Shown here: in pieces, positions 8,950 through 18,001 of the stretch
Layout: each line of letters begins with the position of its first letter
Position numbering within the stretch: the stretch's first letter is position 1
Made by a program: the position numbers and the translations under genes
DNA from: Sinorhizobium psoraleae
Lineage (GTDB): Bacteria; Pseudomonadota; Alphaproteobacteria; Rhizobiales; Rhizobiaceae
Direction of reading: 5' to 3'
Assembly (NCBI RefSeq): GCF_013283645.1
Contig: NZ_JABEKV010000004.1
Location: forward strand, 62,001-126,000
Length of the DNA: 64,000 nucleotides
Notes under the pieces: model-generated
Databases searched by the model: none
Seen by the model: the letters and a program-made list of their open reading frames with translations, nothing else
Told to the model about the DNA's origin: nothing

Positions 8950-9456
8950 TGTTCATCGTCCGCCATGCCCGTCAAAGCGAAATTCGGCTTCTCGCCGCGA
9001 TCGGCCTGAGGGCCTGGGAACAGGCTATTGCCGCGCTTGCCGATGCAGCAAAAATGCGCCGGCTCGCGGAACAGGCGTTCGACACCTTGGCACACCGTCC
9101 AGTTGGTCGAAGAAGGAGGGCGCGTCCGCGGTTGGGTAGCGCGCGAAGATCTCGACGGCACGATCTCCGACTTATGGATCGAACCGGAGGCTCAGGGCAG
9201 GGGCCTCGGTAGCTTTTTGCTTGCGCATATCGAGAAGCGCATCGTGGCAGACGGATTCGATACGGCAAGCGCCAGGACGCATGCGCAAAACGCCTTCGCC
9301 ATTGCCTTCTTCCAGAGGTCCGGTTATCGCGTGAATTGGCTATCGACGGCCTATTCGCAGAAGCTCGATCGTGACGTCCAGTTCATCGGGCTGAGCAAAC
9401 CGCTCATTTCAGACTCGATCGACGCGTTTTCTCAGAATAAATTTCAGGAAGTTTGA
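8949..9456 (+). pseudogene. GNAT acetyltransferase, frameshifted
   Basis: The reading frame starting at the ATG at 8949 gives an acetyltransferase-like N-terminus (MFIVRHARQSEIRLLAAI to 'AEQAFDTLAH'), then turns into arginine-rich nonsense near 9095. The rest of the GNAT domain continues in the +1 frame from about 9085: 'GRVRGWVAREDLDGTISDLW', the acetyl-CoA motif 'IEPEAQGRGLGSFLLAHIE' and 'AIAFFQRSGYRVNWL', ending at 9456. A single-base indel between about 9080 and 9100 explains both halves. The gene is either inactivated in this strain or affected by a sequence error. A ribosome binding site AAAGGGA precedes the start, within a hairpin loop. Confidence 0.8.
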
Positions 9457-9468
9457 CGCCGAGACCTG

Positions 9469-9507
9469 CAGCATATTTCCTTAAATCGGCGCCGCTCTAA
9501 GGAATCC
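9469..9507 (+). repeat. Partial RIME-like repeat (second palindrome only)
   Basis: CTGCAGCATATTTCCTTAAA followed by TCGGCGCCGCTCTAAGGAA is a degenerate copy of the second palindrome of the repeat family found at 2209, 20088, 37032, 38041 and 41567. The first palindrome is absent. Confidence 0.6.
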
Positions 9508-9629
9508 CGGTTTCGAGAATGCTGCGTTTTCCACATTGCATATCTCCAAGGTCGCTTTATTCACACCTCGTTCACTGACTCCATGAAATGTTGCGGTTAT
9601 GAAATTGCGTGGCGACGTGGGGGCGCTCG

Positions 9630-11101
9630 TTGCAGATATTTGAGATAGTATTGAACGACCGGCGTTTGTTAAGTTTTCCTTTCATCCGCTCCTGATTGCC
9701 GGCCTTGGACTGATCGTCTTCATCGCGAGCCTGCTCGGTATTTTCAGCCGACCGGTGGGGATGCTGGCTTCGATCTGGCCGGCAAACGCGATTTTGCTTG
9801 GTCTGATGCTGCGCAATCCATCGCTGGCTTCCCCGGTCGGATGGTTCTCGGCGGCAACCGGCTATGTGATGGCCGACGTCGTGACCGGCTCCGGTCTTTG
9901 GCAGGCGATCGGGCTGAATGCTGCGAACCTGGTCAGCGCCGGCCTAGGCTACAGCCTGTTCATGCGCCTTCGCGAGGAGGACCGGCGTCTGCGCCGGCCG
10001 CTCTCCGTCCTCTACATGTTCGCCGTCGCAGCAGTCGCCGGTGCTTGCGCATCCGTGGTCGGAGCCGTCGCCAGTGTGCGATTTTTCGATGAACCCGCCT
10101 GGACTGCGTATCTTTCATGGCTGACGACGGATCTGGTCAACTACACGGTGCTGGTGCCGGCCTTCCAGACTATGCCGTCCCTTGTTCGCAGATCGAGAAG
10201 GGCGGCGTTCTTAAAGCAGGGGCTGGCCCTGGCGGCACATCCGCTGCCTCTGATCCTCCTCCTGCTCTCCTGCGGTGCCGCTCTGCTCGTCGGCGGGCCG
10301 GGCGCCATAGCCTTTCCGGTTCCCGCATTGATCTGGTGCGCATTGAGCTACGGTCTCTTCGCGACCACGGCGTTGACGATGATTGTCTGTCTCTTGACGC
10401 AGATGGCGGTTGCGTCTGGCGCCTTGCGCCTTGGGGTGAGCGGCGTTGCCGAAGCGACGCTGACATCGACCCGGCTTGGGATAACGCTGCTTGCCCTCGG
10501 GCCTTTGACGGTGGCGAGTATCGACATGGCGCGCCGCAGCCTGATCGCCCGTCTTTCACATGCGGTCGACTATGACTCTCTTACGCAATGTCTGGCGCGC
10601 GGCGCCTTCATGGCGCGCGCGAGCGCCTTGATTGCCCGGCTGGAGAAGAGCAACGAGCGCGCCTTCGCAATGATGCTCGACATCGACCATTTCAAGGCCA
10701 TCAACGATACTTACGGGCATGCCGTTGGCGACCGTGTCTTGCAGGTCGTGGCACGAACCATCTCCGGCACACTGCGGGCAGATGATCTCCTCGGCCGGCT
10801 GGGCGGCGAGGAGTTCGCGATCGTGCTCGCGCGCCAGTCCCTGCAAGACGCAAGCGACGTGGCAGAGCGCGTCGTGCACGCGGTCCGTTCTGCGACCGTC
10901 GATCTCACGCACGGCGGGAAGTTGAGCGTCACGGCCAGCGTCGGCGTTGCAACGCTGGCGTCGCCGAAGCTGGGGCTCTCACACCTGCTGTCGCAAGCCG
11001 ACGTCGCCCTCTATGGTGCCAAGGCGGCGGGGCGGGATCGCGTCGTTGGACCGGTCTCCGCCGAGAAGGTGATACCGCCGGAAGCGATCGTCGAAACGTG
11101 A
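9630..11101 (+). CDS. Membrane-anchored diguanylate cyclase (MASE1-like + GGDEF), apparent 5' frameshift
   Basis: Probable c-di-GMP synthase. An N-terminal half with about eight membrane segments ('LASIWPANAILLGLML' and following) resembles the MASE1 sensory domain. The C-terminal GGDEF domain has 'DIDHFKAINDTYGHAVGD' and the active-site 'LGGEEF' (10799-10816). An RxxD product-inhibition site ('RADD') lies five residues before GGEEF, so the enzyme should be active and feedback-controlled. The main frame opens at a GTG (9755). It remains coding-like further upstream ('HPLLIAGLGLIVFIASLLGIFSR' region) but has no start codon there. A plausible N-terminus beginning at TTG 9630 (LQIFEIVLNDRRLLSFPF) is in another frame, and one missing base near 9683 would join them. 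If real, the deletion removes the first membrane span or forces use of the GTG at 9755. Confidence 0.8.
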
Positions 11102-11127
11102 GGCCGATCCAGACGGATCCCGTCAAC

Positions 11128-11155
11128 TCCCCGGAGATCGCAAAGTCTCCGGGGA
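11128..11155. terminator. 10-bp perfect hairpin after the GGDEF gene
   Basis: TCCCCGGAGA (11128-11137) and TCTCCGGGGA (11146-11155) with an 8-base loop, between the converging GGDEF and YjhX-like genes. There is no T-run on either side, so termination is possible but not certain. Confidence 0.5.
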
Positions 11156-11173
11156 TGATCGGAGTTGGAGCAC

Positions 11174-11428
11174 TCAGCGGTTGTTGAGTTCCGATCTGAC
11201 GAGATAGAGACCGCGCTCGGTGATGCGGTAGGGCTTTCCGCCCGAGGACTTGATCGCCTTTTTTTGTTTCAGCTTGCGAAAGAGCTCGAGATCGACGCCG
11301 GGATAGACCCAGCCGTCTCGTGTGAAACAACGGATTTCGGCGATCGCCTTGCCGTCGCGGGTAATTTCAATGCGGCCGCCTTGGGCCAAATGATGAAGAA
11401 TGCGCTGTTCCGCGCGCGAAATGTCCAT
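11174..11428 (-). CDS. YjhX family protein (UPF0386), toxin-like
   Basis: An 84-aa protein starting MDISRAEQRILHHLAQGG, with 'CFTRDGWVYPGVDLELFRKL' and 'SGGKPYRITERGL' aligning along its whole length with E. coli YjhX. YjhX has been described as a topoisomerase I-inhibiting toxin paired with YjhQ, a GNAT-type antitoxin. No acetyltransferase gene is directly adjacent here; the nearest are a frameshifted one 1.7 kb to the left and two intact ones more than 2 kb to the right. The gene may be a stand-alone member with a housekeeping role, so toxicity should not be assumed. Start ATG 11428, with GGAATAC upstream. Confidence 0.8.
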   Translation of the reverse strand: MDISRAEQRILHHLAQGGRIEITRDGKAIAEIRCFTRDGWVYPGVDLELFRKLKQKKAIKSSGGKPYRITERGLYLVRSELNNR

Positions 11429-11604
11429 GGTTTGAGTATTCCGGAATGGCGCTCGTGAGAACGCAGGAAAACGTTCCGCAAATCCTGGGATGAGCGGGGT
11501 TCACGTTTCCGGCCCGTGCGCGCAAGTCGTGGTGACCGCCGGCAGGGCCCTTACCGGGACTCAGACTGAAAGAACATAAAGACTCCATTCGGACGGTGAT
11601 TGTT

Positions 11605-11919
11605 CTAAAAAATGGCCGCCCAAGCGTCAAGGAGTGACGGCGACTCTGGATCTGTGGCGGCGGTGGCGACGATGAGGCCGATATGGAAGGTGACGATGGA
11701 GAGAAGCAACGTCCGGAACGGTTCTTTGCGTGTCTTGTGCCGATGAATATGACACGCGGCGAGCGCACCGAGAGAGCCACCGGCAATGGCAAACGTCAGC
11801 AACATGCGCTCCGACACGCGCCAGGCGTTGTGCTGCGCCGCTCGTTTATCCAGCCAGAACAAACAGTAAGTGGCGAGGTTGATACTTGCGAGAACAACAA
11901 GGGTCATCATTGGCGACAT
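11605..11919 (-). CDS. DUF1294 family small membrane protein
   Basis: About 104 aa with the DUF1294 pattern: a first membrane segment followed by 'FWLDKRAAQHNAWRVSE', then 'LLTFAIAGGSLGALAACHIHRHKTRKEPFR', then a last membrane segment 'LLLSIVTFHIGLIVATA'. The GG-x-x-GA and RHKT motifs are the diagnostic ones. Start is uncertain: ATG at 11919, 11910 or 11907, or TTG at 11946, and none has a good ribosome binding site. Function unknown; about 180 bp separate it from the YjhX-like gene on the same strand. Confidence 0.8.
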   Translation of the reverse strand: MSPMMTLVVLASINLATYCLFWLDKRAAQHNAWRVSERMLLTFAIAGGSLGALAACHIHRHKTRKEPFRTLLLSIVTFHIGLIVATAATDPESPSLLDAWAAIF

Positions 11920-12068
11920 AGGCGACAATAGGCACAAGGTGCCCAATGCTTCATTAAAGGCGGTCCCGACCGCGCGGTCGGTCTACCCGGGTCTCACAAG
12001 CCTTGCACCAGCGGTCCAATTGCTCTACCGAGAAACCTCGAAAATCAGGCTTCAAAGAAGAGCATGAC

Positions 12069-13571
12069 ATGAGCATCGTCGACGTCCGCACTCCCGATCC
12101 GAAACGCTTCATTCCCGGTGCCACCGGCGACTGGGAGGTCATCATCGGCATGGAAGTCCATGCCCAGGTGCTCAGCAATTCGAAGCTGTTCTCGAGTGCG
12201 TCGACGGAGTTCGGCAATGCGCCGAATGCCAATGTCTCGCTCGTCGATGCCGCGATGCCGGGCATGCTGCCGGTCATCAATGAGGAATGCGTCAAGCAGG
12301 CGGTTCGCACTGGCCTCGGCCTCAAGGCCAAGATCAACAATCGTTCCATCTTCGACCGGAAGAACTACTTCTATCCGGACCTGCCGCAGGGCTATCAAAT
12401 CTCGCAGTACAAGGATCCGATCGTCGGCGAAGGCAAGATCATCATTTCGATCGGGCCGGACCGGCAGGGACAGTTCGAGGATGTCGAGATCGGTATCGAG
12501 CGTCTGCATCTGGAGCAGGATGCCGGAAAATCGATGCACGACCAGCATCCGTCGATGTCCTATGTCGATCTGAATCGCTCGGGCGTCGCGTTGATGGAAA
12601 TCGTTTCGAAGCCGGATTTGCGCTCGTCGGACGAGGCGAAGGCGTATCTCACCAAGCTGCGCTCGATCGTGCGCTATCTCGGCACCTGCGACGGCAACAT
12701 GGATGAAGGCTCGATGCGGGCGGACGTCAACGTTTCGGTCCGCCGCCCCGGCGAGTCTTTCGGCACGCGCTGCGAAATCAAGAACGTCAACTCGATCCGC
12801 TTCGTCGGCCAGGCGATCGAATACGAGGCACGCCGCCAGATTGCGATCCTCGAGGATGGCGGCGTCGTCGATCAGGAAACGCGGCTCTTCGACGCGAACA
12901 AGGGCGAGACGCGTTCCATGCGCTCGAAGGAGGAGGCGCATGACTATCGTTACTTCCCAGATCCGGACCTGCTGCCGCTCGAATTCGACGACGCGTTCGT
13001 CGAGGCCTTGAAGGCCGATCTTCCGGAACTGCCGGACGACAAGAAGGAGCGCTTCATCCGCGACATGGGCCTTTCGGTCTATGACGCCTCGGTTCTCGTT
13101 TCGGAGAAGGCGATCGCCGACTATTTCGAGGCGGTGGCCGCCGGACGTGACGGCAAGATGGCAGCCAACTGGGTCATCAACGACCTGTTGGGCGCCTTGA
13201 ACAAAGCCGGTAAAACCATTGAAGAGACTCCGATTTCGCCCGCTCAGCTCGGCGGCATCATCGACCTCATCAAGGCCGAAACCATCTCCGGCAAGATCGC
13301 CAAGGACCTCTTCGAAATTATCTGGAACGAAGGTGGCGATCCGGCCGAGATCGTCGAGACACGCGGCATGAAGCAGGTCACCGACACCGGTGCAATCGAG
13401 AATGCCGTCGATGAAATCATTGCCGCCAATCCCGATCAGGTGGAAAAGGCCAAGGCAAAGCCTTCGCTCGCCGGCTGGTTCGTCGGCCAGGTCATGAAGG
13501 CAACTGGCGGCAAGGCGAACCCGCAGGCTGTTCAGGCGCTTGTCAAGGCCAAGCTCGGCATCGAGGAATGA
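12069..13571 (+). CDS. gatB: Asp-tRNA(Asn)/Glu-tRNA(Gln) amidotransferase subunit B
   Basis: The 500-aa tRNA-binding and transamidase subunit. It activates the side chain of Glu-tRNA(Gln) or Asp-tRNA(Asn) and amidates it with ammonia from GatA. '[21 protein letters not shown]' (from residue 19) and '[12 protein letters not shown]' (near 293) are GatB signatures, and the C-terminal YqeY-like helical domain ends in '[12 protein letters not shown]'. The ATG at 12069 follows AAGAAGAG. It is detached from gatCA by 3.2 kb, with an acetyltransferase gene overlapping its stop codon. Confidence 0.97.
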   Translation: MSIVDVRTPDPKRFIPGATGDWEVIIGMEVHAQVLSNSKLFSSASTEFGNAPNANVSLVDAAMPGMLPVINEECVKQAVRTGLGLKAKINNRSIFDRKNYFYPDLPQGYQISQYKDPIVGEGKIIISIGPDRQGQFEDVEIGIERLHLEQDAGKSMHDQHPSMSYVDLNRSGVALMEIVSKPDLRSSDEAKAYLTKLRSIVRYLGTCDGNMDEGSMRADVNVSVRRPGESFGTRCEIKNVNSIRFVGQAIEYEARRQIAILEDGGVVDQETRLFDANKGETRSMRSKEEAHDYRYFPDPDLLPLEFDDAFVEALKADLPELPDDKKERFIRDMGLSVYDASVLVSEKAIADYFEAVAAGRDGKMAANWVINDLLGALNKAGKTIEETPISPAQLGGIIDLIKAETISGKIAKDLFEIIWNEGGDPAEIVETRGMKQVTDTGAIENAVDEIIAANPDQVEKAKAKPSLAGWFVGQVMKATGGKANPQAVQALVKAKLGIEE

Positions 13572-14071
13572 CCATGTTTTTCGTCCGCACGGCCAGTGAG
13601 CGCGACCTCGAAAAGGTCCGCGCCTTGCTGGCCGAGACGTGGCATGCGACCTACGACACGCTTTACGGAGCCGACAAAGTCGACGAACTCACCGCCAGAT
13701 GGCATTCGATCGACGCCTTGAGAAAGCGTCTGCAGCGAAAGAATGCCGAATTCGTCGTTGCCGATAACGGCAGAGAGCTTGCCGGCATGGGCTATGCGGC
13801 AATGTCGGACTCGCTTGCGAAAACCGCCGTCCTCCACCAACTCTACGTTCTTCCGAAATATCAAGGACAGGGCATCGGCCGCGACATGTTTGCCGAACTC
13901 GAAACCTGTTTTCCGGATGCTGAGCGCATGCGCTTGGAAGTCGAGCCGCAAAACCTTCACGCACTGGGGTTCTATCGGGCGCATGGCTTTTCCGAAGTAG
14001 GAAGGACGGCGAATTGCGGAGACGAACAGTCGGGCGTTCCGGCGCTTATCCTGGAGAAGCAGCTTCCCTAG
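13568..14071 (+). CDS. GNAT family N-acetyltransferase
   Basis: A 167-aa GCN5-type acetyltransferase. The acetyl-CoA loop is '[16 protein letters not shown]' (near residues 95-110), followed by '[19 protein letters not shown]', the usual motif B region. The ATG at 13568 overlaps the gatB stop (ATGA), and a second in-frame ATG follows two codons later. Translational coupling to gatB is likely, so it is probably expressed with it. The substrate is unknown. Confidence 0.88.
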   Translation: MTMFFVRTASERDLEKVRALLAETWHATYDTLYGADKVDELTARWHSIDALRKRLQRKNAEFVVADNGRELAGMGYAAMSDSLAKTAVLHQLYVLPKYQGQGIGRDMFAELETCFPDAERMRLEVEPQNLHALGFYRAHGFSEVGRTANCGDEQSGVPALILEKQLP

Positions 14072-14174
14072 CCCTCGCGGTCAGTTTCGATGCGAATACG
14101 CGCCGGTTGTCATGAAATTGCAGCCTCCTGGTGATTGATGCGCCGCAGCGTTGATGCCACGGGAGAAACGGGAA

Positions 14175-14639
14175 ATGACGATCGACCTCGAAATCCGCCA
14201 AGCCGAGCGCGGGGACTTGCCCGCGATCATTGCCCTTTTTGCCAACGATCGGCTCGGCGGGCACGGCGATACGACTGAACCGGAAGCCTCCGGCGACTAT
14301 GTCTCGGCGTTCGAAGAGATCAGCGGGTCACCCCACCAGACCCTGTATGTGGCGATCCTCCGCGGCGAGGTGGTAGGCACGTTCCAGACGGCGCTGCTGA
14401 CATCGCTTCCCGGGCGAGGCAGTTCGAGCCTCGTGATCGAGGCTGTACAGACACGCGAAGACATGCGGGGTCTCGGCATAGGCGAGCGCATGGTTCGCCA
14501 CGCGGTCGCCGAGGCTCGGGAGAAGGGAGCCTCGAAAGTCCAACTGACCTCCAACATCGTGCGAGCCGATGCGCATCGATTTTACGAGCGCCTTGGTTTT
14601 GAGCGCAGTCATATCGGCTTCAAGATGCGGCTGAAATGA
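14175..14639 (+). CDS. GNAT family N-acetyltransferase
   Basis: A 154-aa acetyltransferase. It opens 'MTIDLEIRQAERGDLPAIIALF', and has 'LVIEAVQTREDMRGLGIGERM', with RGLGIG as the acetyl-CoA pyrophosphate loop, and 'DAHRFYERLGFERSHIGFKM'. The ATG at 14175 has GGGAGAA 7 bases upstream. Separated by about 100 bp from the preceding acetyltransferase gene on the same strand, but unlike it in sequence. Substrate unknown. Confidence 0.88.
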   Translation: MTIDLEIRQAERGDLPAIIALFANDRLGGHGDTTEPEASGDYVSAFEEISGSPHQTLYVAILRGEVVGTFQTALLTSLPGRGSSSLVIEAVQTREDMRGLGIGERMVRHAVAEAREKGASKVQLTSNIVRADAHRFYERLGFERSHIGFKMRLK

Positions 14640-14745
14640 CTGGCGGCAAAGCAGAATCACTGGACAAGGCATGAGTGGCGGGGCATAAGCGGGAGCATGA
14701 TATTGATGTCCGGCTGCCTTCCCAACGGCCGGTGAAGGAAGACCC

Positions 14746-15141
14746 ATGAAGCTTCTGCTGCAGATTTTCACTTGGTGGAACCAACAGACAATCGGTACGC
14801 GTTTTCATACCTGGCGCTTTGGCAAACGCGTGGGTGAAGACGAATTCGGCAACGTCTACTATCAGGGTGGTACGGATTCCGAAGGTCGTACGCGGCGCTG
14901 GGTGATCTACAATGGACCTGCCGAGGCTTCGGCCATCCCGCCCGGCTGGCACGGCTGGATGCATCACCGTACGGACATTTCCCCCGCCGACGAGAAATAC
15001 GTAGCCCGCGAGTGGCAGAAGCCGCATCGTTCGAACCAGACGGGCACGCCGAACGCCTATCGCCCGAAAGGGTCTATCGCGGGCGTGGGCGAGCGCCCGC
15101 GCGTGACCGGCGACTACGACGCCTGGACGCCACGCTCCTGA
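14746..15141 (+). CDS. NADH:ubiquinone oxidoreductase NDUFA12-type accessory subunit
   Basis: A 131-aa orthologue of the mitochondrial complex I 17.2-kDa subunit (NDUFA12/B17.2), one of the few accessory subunits shared between alphaproteobacterial and mitochondrial complex I. Core signature: 'GTRFHTWRFGKRVGEDEFGN', 'YYQGGTDSEGRTRRWVIYNG' and 'PPGWHGWMHHRTD'. The polar C-terminus 'PNAYRPKGSIAGVG' is typical of bacterial forms. The ATG at 14746 follows GGAAGA. The nuo operon itself is not in the window. It is followed by a DUF2155 gene, a pairing seen in other rhizobia. Confidence 0.93.
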   Translation: MKLLLQIFTWWNQQTIGTRFHTWRFGKRVGEDEFGNVYYQGGTDSEGRTRRWVIYNGPAEASAIPPGWHGWMHHRTDISPADEKYVAREWQKPHRSNQTGTPNAYRPKGSIAGVGERPRVTGDYDAWTPRS

Positions 15142-15221
15142 GCCCGGTTCATCTTTACAAGATATGAGCGAACCCCTCGATCATGGCGCAGCCACATTTC
15201 GGGTTTAGCGCCTGAAGGCCG

Positions 15222-15268
15222 GAGCAATTCCAGGTGATACGGAAATCGGTTGCCGTCCGGAAATGCGG
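15222..15268 (+). repeat. Short intergenic palindromic repeat, family B, copy 1
   Basis: GAGCAATTCCAGG, an A-rich and GGTT-containing middle, and GTCCGGAAATGCGG form a dispersed imperfect palindrome (GCAATTCC against GGAA-TGC). A second copy follows prfB at 30362. The type is widespread in Rhizobiales intergenic DNA. Confidence 0.6.
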
Positions 15269-15348
15269 CAAACAGGAGTTGGCGCATGGTTCAATTGGAA
15301 CGAACCGCTCCAAGCACGAATAGGAAAGCGCGGGGGAGACTGGCGTAA

Positions 15349-15801
15349 ATGGCAGGTTTCTGTCTGCAGAACTGGATCGGCCGGGCGGCCCGTCAAGCGA
15401 GCCTTGCGCTGCTGATGGCGCTGCCGTTGATGTCCTCCACCGATATCGCGCGTGCAACGCGTCTTTCCAATCCCGTCGCGGTTTTCTCCGGTATCGACAA
15501 GATCACCGGCCGCATCACGACGTTCGACGTTTATATCGGCGAGACCGTGCAATTCGGCGCACTGCAGGTGACGCCACGCGTCTGCTACAGCCGCGACGAT
15601 ACGGAGGCGCCGAAGACCACGACCTTCGTGGAAGTCGAAGAGATCACGCTCGATCGCAAGATCCGGCGCATCTTCACCGGCTGGATGTTCGCTGACAGCC
15701 CGGGCCTGAATGCCGTTGAGCACCCCGTCTATGACGTCTGGCTGCAGTCCTGCAAGGCAACGTCCGACCTGCCGCCACCGGACACTGCAGCGAAGCAGTA
15801 G
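15349..15801 (+). CDS. DUF2155 domain protein, exported
   Basis: A 150-aa protein with an N-terminal signal-like segment ('ASLALLMALPLMSSTDIARA', residues 17-36) and a DUF2155 domain: 'VAVFSGIDKITGRITTFDVYIGE' followed by 'FGALQVTPRVCYSR' and 'FTGWMFADSPGLNAVEHPVYDVWLQSC'. It is predicted to be periplasmic, and the two cysteines (one in 'PRVCYSR', one in 'LQSCK') may form a disulfide. Function unknown. It lies between the NDUFA12-like gene and the converging aat gene. Confidence 0.85.
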   Translation: MAGFCLQNWIGRAARQASLALLMALPLMSSTDIARATRLSNPVAVFSGIDKITGRITTFDVYIGETVQFGALQVTPRVCYSRDDTEAPKTTTFVEVEEITLDRKIRRIFTGWMFADSPGLNAVEHPVYDVWLQSCKATSDLPPPDTAAKQ

Positions 15802-16021
15802 ATTTCCGGCAACCGTCGCTATGACATACCTTGCAGCGCCGCCCGTCCTATCACACGCGCAAAGATGTCGAATTGCTGCATGGCTGACCTTGGATCGGCA
15901 AGCAATGATGCAGTAACCGAAGCCGATTTAACGAGAAGATTTATCTTGAAGCGCAAAACGCTGCAGCGCGACGCCGTTGAAGCGTGAATGACAGGCCGCC
16001 GCGTGCTGGGCAAGCGCGCAG

Positions 16022-16636
16022 CTAGAACGGCAAGTCAGACGAGGCCATCGCTCTCGCCAGCAGAACCTCGTACTCGGCTTTGGGCACATCGATCGCGCCG
16101 AACGATTTCAGGTGCTCGGTCGTGAACTGGGTATCGAGGAGCTGGAATCCCTTCGCCCGCAGGCGCTCGACCAGGTGGACGAGGCAGATCTTGGAGGCAT
16201 CGCTGCGCAGCGAGAACATGCTCTCGCCGAAGAAGGCGGCCCCTAGCGAGACTCCATAGAGACCGCCCACAAGCGCGTTATCCTGCCAAGCTTCGACGCT
16301 GTGGGCATAACCCATCCGGTGAAGGGCCGCATAGAGCGAGCGGATCTTGTCGTTGATCCAGGTCGTGGGCCGGTCAGGCGCTGGTTTTGCGCATCCTTCG
16401 ATCACCGCTTCGAAAGCGGTGTTGTAGCGAATCTCGAACGGACGCCGGCGAATTGTCTTCGCCAGGCTGCGGGAGATATGGAAGGCATCGAGCGGAATGA
16501 TGCCGCGTATTTCCGGCTCGACCCAGAAGAGTTCCGGATCATCGGCCGAGTCGGCCATTGGGAAGAGGCCGATCGAATAGGCGCGCAGCAACATGTCCGG
16601 CGTTATGTCCGGTTGTTTGCTGCGCGTCCCTTTCAA
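16022..16636 (-). CDS. aat: Leucyl/phenylalanyl-tRNA-protein transferase
   Basis: A 204-aa enzyme of the N-end rule pathway that adds Leu or Phe from aminoacyl-tRNA to proteins with N-terminal Arg or Lys. '[15 protein letters not shown]', '[21 protein letters not shown]', '[14 protein letters not shown]'-type and '[19 protein letters not shown]' segments match the family closely. It starts 9 bp after the accC stop and is the last gene of an accB-accC-aat unit. Confidence 0.95.
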   Translation of the reverse strand: MKGTRSKQPDITPDMLLRAYSIGLFPMADSADDPELFWVEPEIRGIIPLDAFHISRSLAKTIRRRPFEIRYNTAFEAVIEGCAKPAPDRPTTWINDKIRSLYAALHRMGYAHSVEAWQDNALVGGLYGVSLGAAFFGESMFSLRSDASKICLVHLVERLRAKGFQLLDTQFTTEHLKSFGAIDVPKAEYEVLLARAMASSDLPF

Positions 16637-16645
16637 CTCTTTGTC

Positions 16646-17995
16646 CTATGCGGATGTTGTGGCCAGATGGTGCTCCAGCCAGTGGATGTCATAGTCGCCG
16701 TTGGCGATGTCCTGATTGTTGATCAGTTCCTGGAACAGCGGCAAGGTCGTCTTGATACCGTCGATGACGAATTCATCGAGTACGCGGCGAAGCCGCATCA
16801 TGCACTCGACGCGCGTCCGGCCGTGGACGATCAGTTTGCCGATCAGGCTGTCGTAATAGGGCGGAATGCGATAGCCCTGATAGGCGCCGCTGTCGACACG
16901 CACGCCGAGGCCGCCCGGCGCGTGGAAATGCGTGATCGTACCCGGGGAGGGCACGAAGGTGCGTGGGTCTTCCGCATTGATGCGGCATTCGATGGCGTGG
17001 CCCGAGAAAACGATATCTTCCTGCTTGACCGAGAGACCGGCGCCCGATGCCACGCGGATCTGCTCGTGCACCAGGTCGATGCCGGTGATTGCCTCGGTGA
17101 TCGGGTGCTCCACCTGCAGGCGCGTGTTCATTTCGATGAAATAGAACTCGCCGTCCTCATAGAGGAACTCGATCGTCCCGGCGCCGCGATACTTCATCTT
17201 CTTCATCGCATCGGCACAGATCTGGCCGATTTTCATGCGCTGATCGACGTTGAGGGCAGGCGAGTTGGCTTCTTCCCAGACCTTCTGGTGGCGGCGCTGC
17301 AGCGAGCAGTCGCGTTCACCGAGATGGATGGCATTGCCTTCGCCGTCGCCGACGATCTGGACTTCGATATGGCGCGGCCTGCCGAGAAACTTTTCCATAT
17401 AGACGGCTTCGTTGCCGAAAGCCGCTGCCGCCTCGGCGCGCGCCGTTGCGACGGCATGCTCGAGGTCGTCTTCGGTTCTCGCGACCTTCATGCCGCGGCC
17501 ACCGCCGCCGGCCGTCGCCTTGATCAGCACCGGGAAGCCGATCTTGCGGGCGACTTCAAGCGCATTCTCGGGCTTCACCTCGCCTTCGGAACCAGGCACG
17601 ACCGGAATGCCAAGCGCTTCCGCCGTCTTCTTGGCAGTGATCTTGTCGCCCATGAGACGAATATGTTCGGCCGTCGGACCAATGAAGGTTATGTCGTGCG
17701 CGTCGAGGATGTCCGCGAACTTGGCGTTTTCCGAGAGGAAGCCGTAGCCCGGATGCACCGCATCGGCGCCGGTGATTTCACAGGCGGCGACGATCTGATG
17801 GATATTCAGATAGCTTTCGCGTGAAGGCGGCGGTCCAATGCAGACGCTTTCGTCCGCCAGCCGGACATGCATCGCGTCGCTGTCGGCCGTCGAATGCACG
17901 GCAACGGTTGCGATGCCGAGCTCCTTGCAGGCGCGTAGCACCCGCAGAGCGATTTCGCCGCGATTGGCAATGAGGATTTTCGAGATCATCGCCAT
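16646..17995 (-). CDS. accC: Acetyl-CoA carboxylase, biotin carboxylase subunit
   Basis: Carboxylates the biotin of AccB with bicarbonate and ATP in the first step of fatty acid synthesis. 449 aa from the ATG at 17995; an in-frame ATG at 17989 (MISKILIANRGE) is the more usual family start. The N-terminal domain has 'KILIANRGEIALRVLRACKE'. The ATP-grasp domain has the glycine-rich 'ATAGGGGRGMKV' (near 160) and 'EMNTRLQVEH' (near 290). It begins 6 bp after accB and is clearly co-transcribed with it. Confidence 0.97.
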   Translation of the reverse strand: MAMISKILIANRGEIALRVLRACKELGIATVAVHSTADSDAMHVRLADESVCIGPPPSRESYLNIHQIVAACEITGADAVHPGYGFLSENAKFADILDAHDITFIGPTAEHIRLMGDKITAKKTAEALGIPVVPGSEGEVKPENALEVARKIGFPVLIKATAGGGGRGMKVARTEDDLEHAVATARAEAAAAFGNEAVYMEKFLGRPRHIEVQIVGDGEGNAIHLGERDCSLQRRHQKVWEEANSPALNVDQRMKIGQICADAMKKMKYRGAGTIEFLYEDGEFYFIEMNTRLQVEHPITEAITGIDLVHEQIRVASGAGLSVKQEDIVFSGHAIECRINAEDPRTFVPSPGTITHFHAPGGLGVRVDSGAYQGYRIPPYYDSLIGKLIVHGRTRVECMMRLRRVLDEFVIDGIKTTLPLFQELINNQDIANGDYDIHWLEHHLATTSA

Positions 17996-18001
17996 CGTGC
18001 G

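Noticed and set aside
9028..9456. Independent acetyltransferase gene starting at 9028
   Set aside because: Its first 20 residues are unlike any GNAT and overlap the coding N-terminus in another frame; a frameshifted single gene explains it better.
11960..12060. tRNA-like segment on the minus strand (GGTAGAGCA and a CCCGGGT near it)
   Set aside because: Only a D-arm-like fragment fits; there is no matching acceptor stem, anticodon stem or TTCGA T-loop.
15866..15882. Fragment GAATTGCTGCATGG resembling the RIME spacer
   Set aside because: Only about 14 bases match, and neither palindrome is present.
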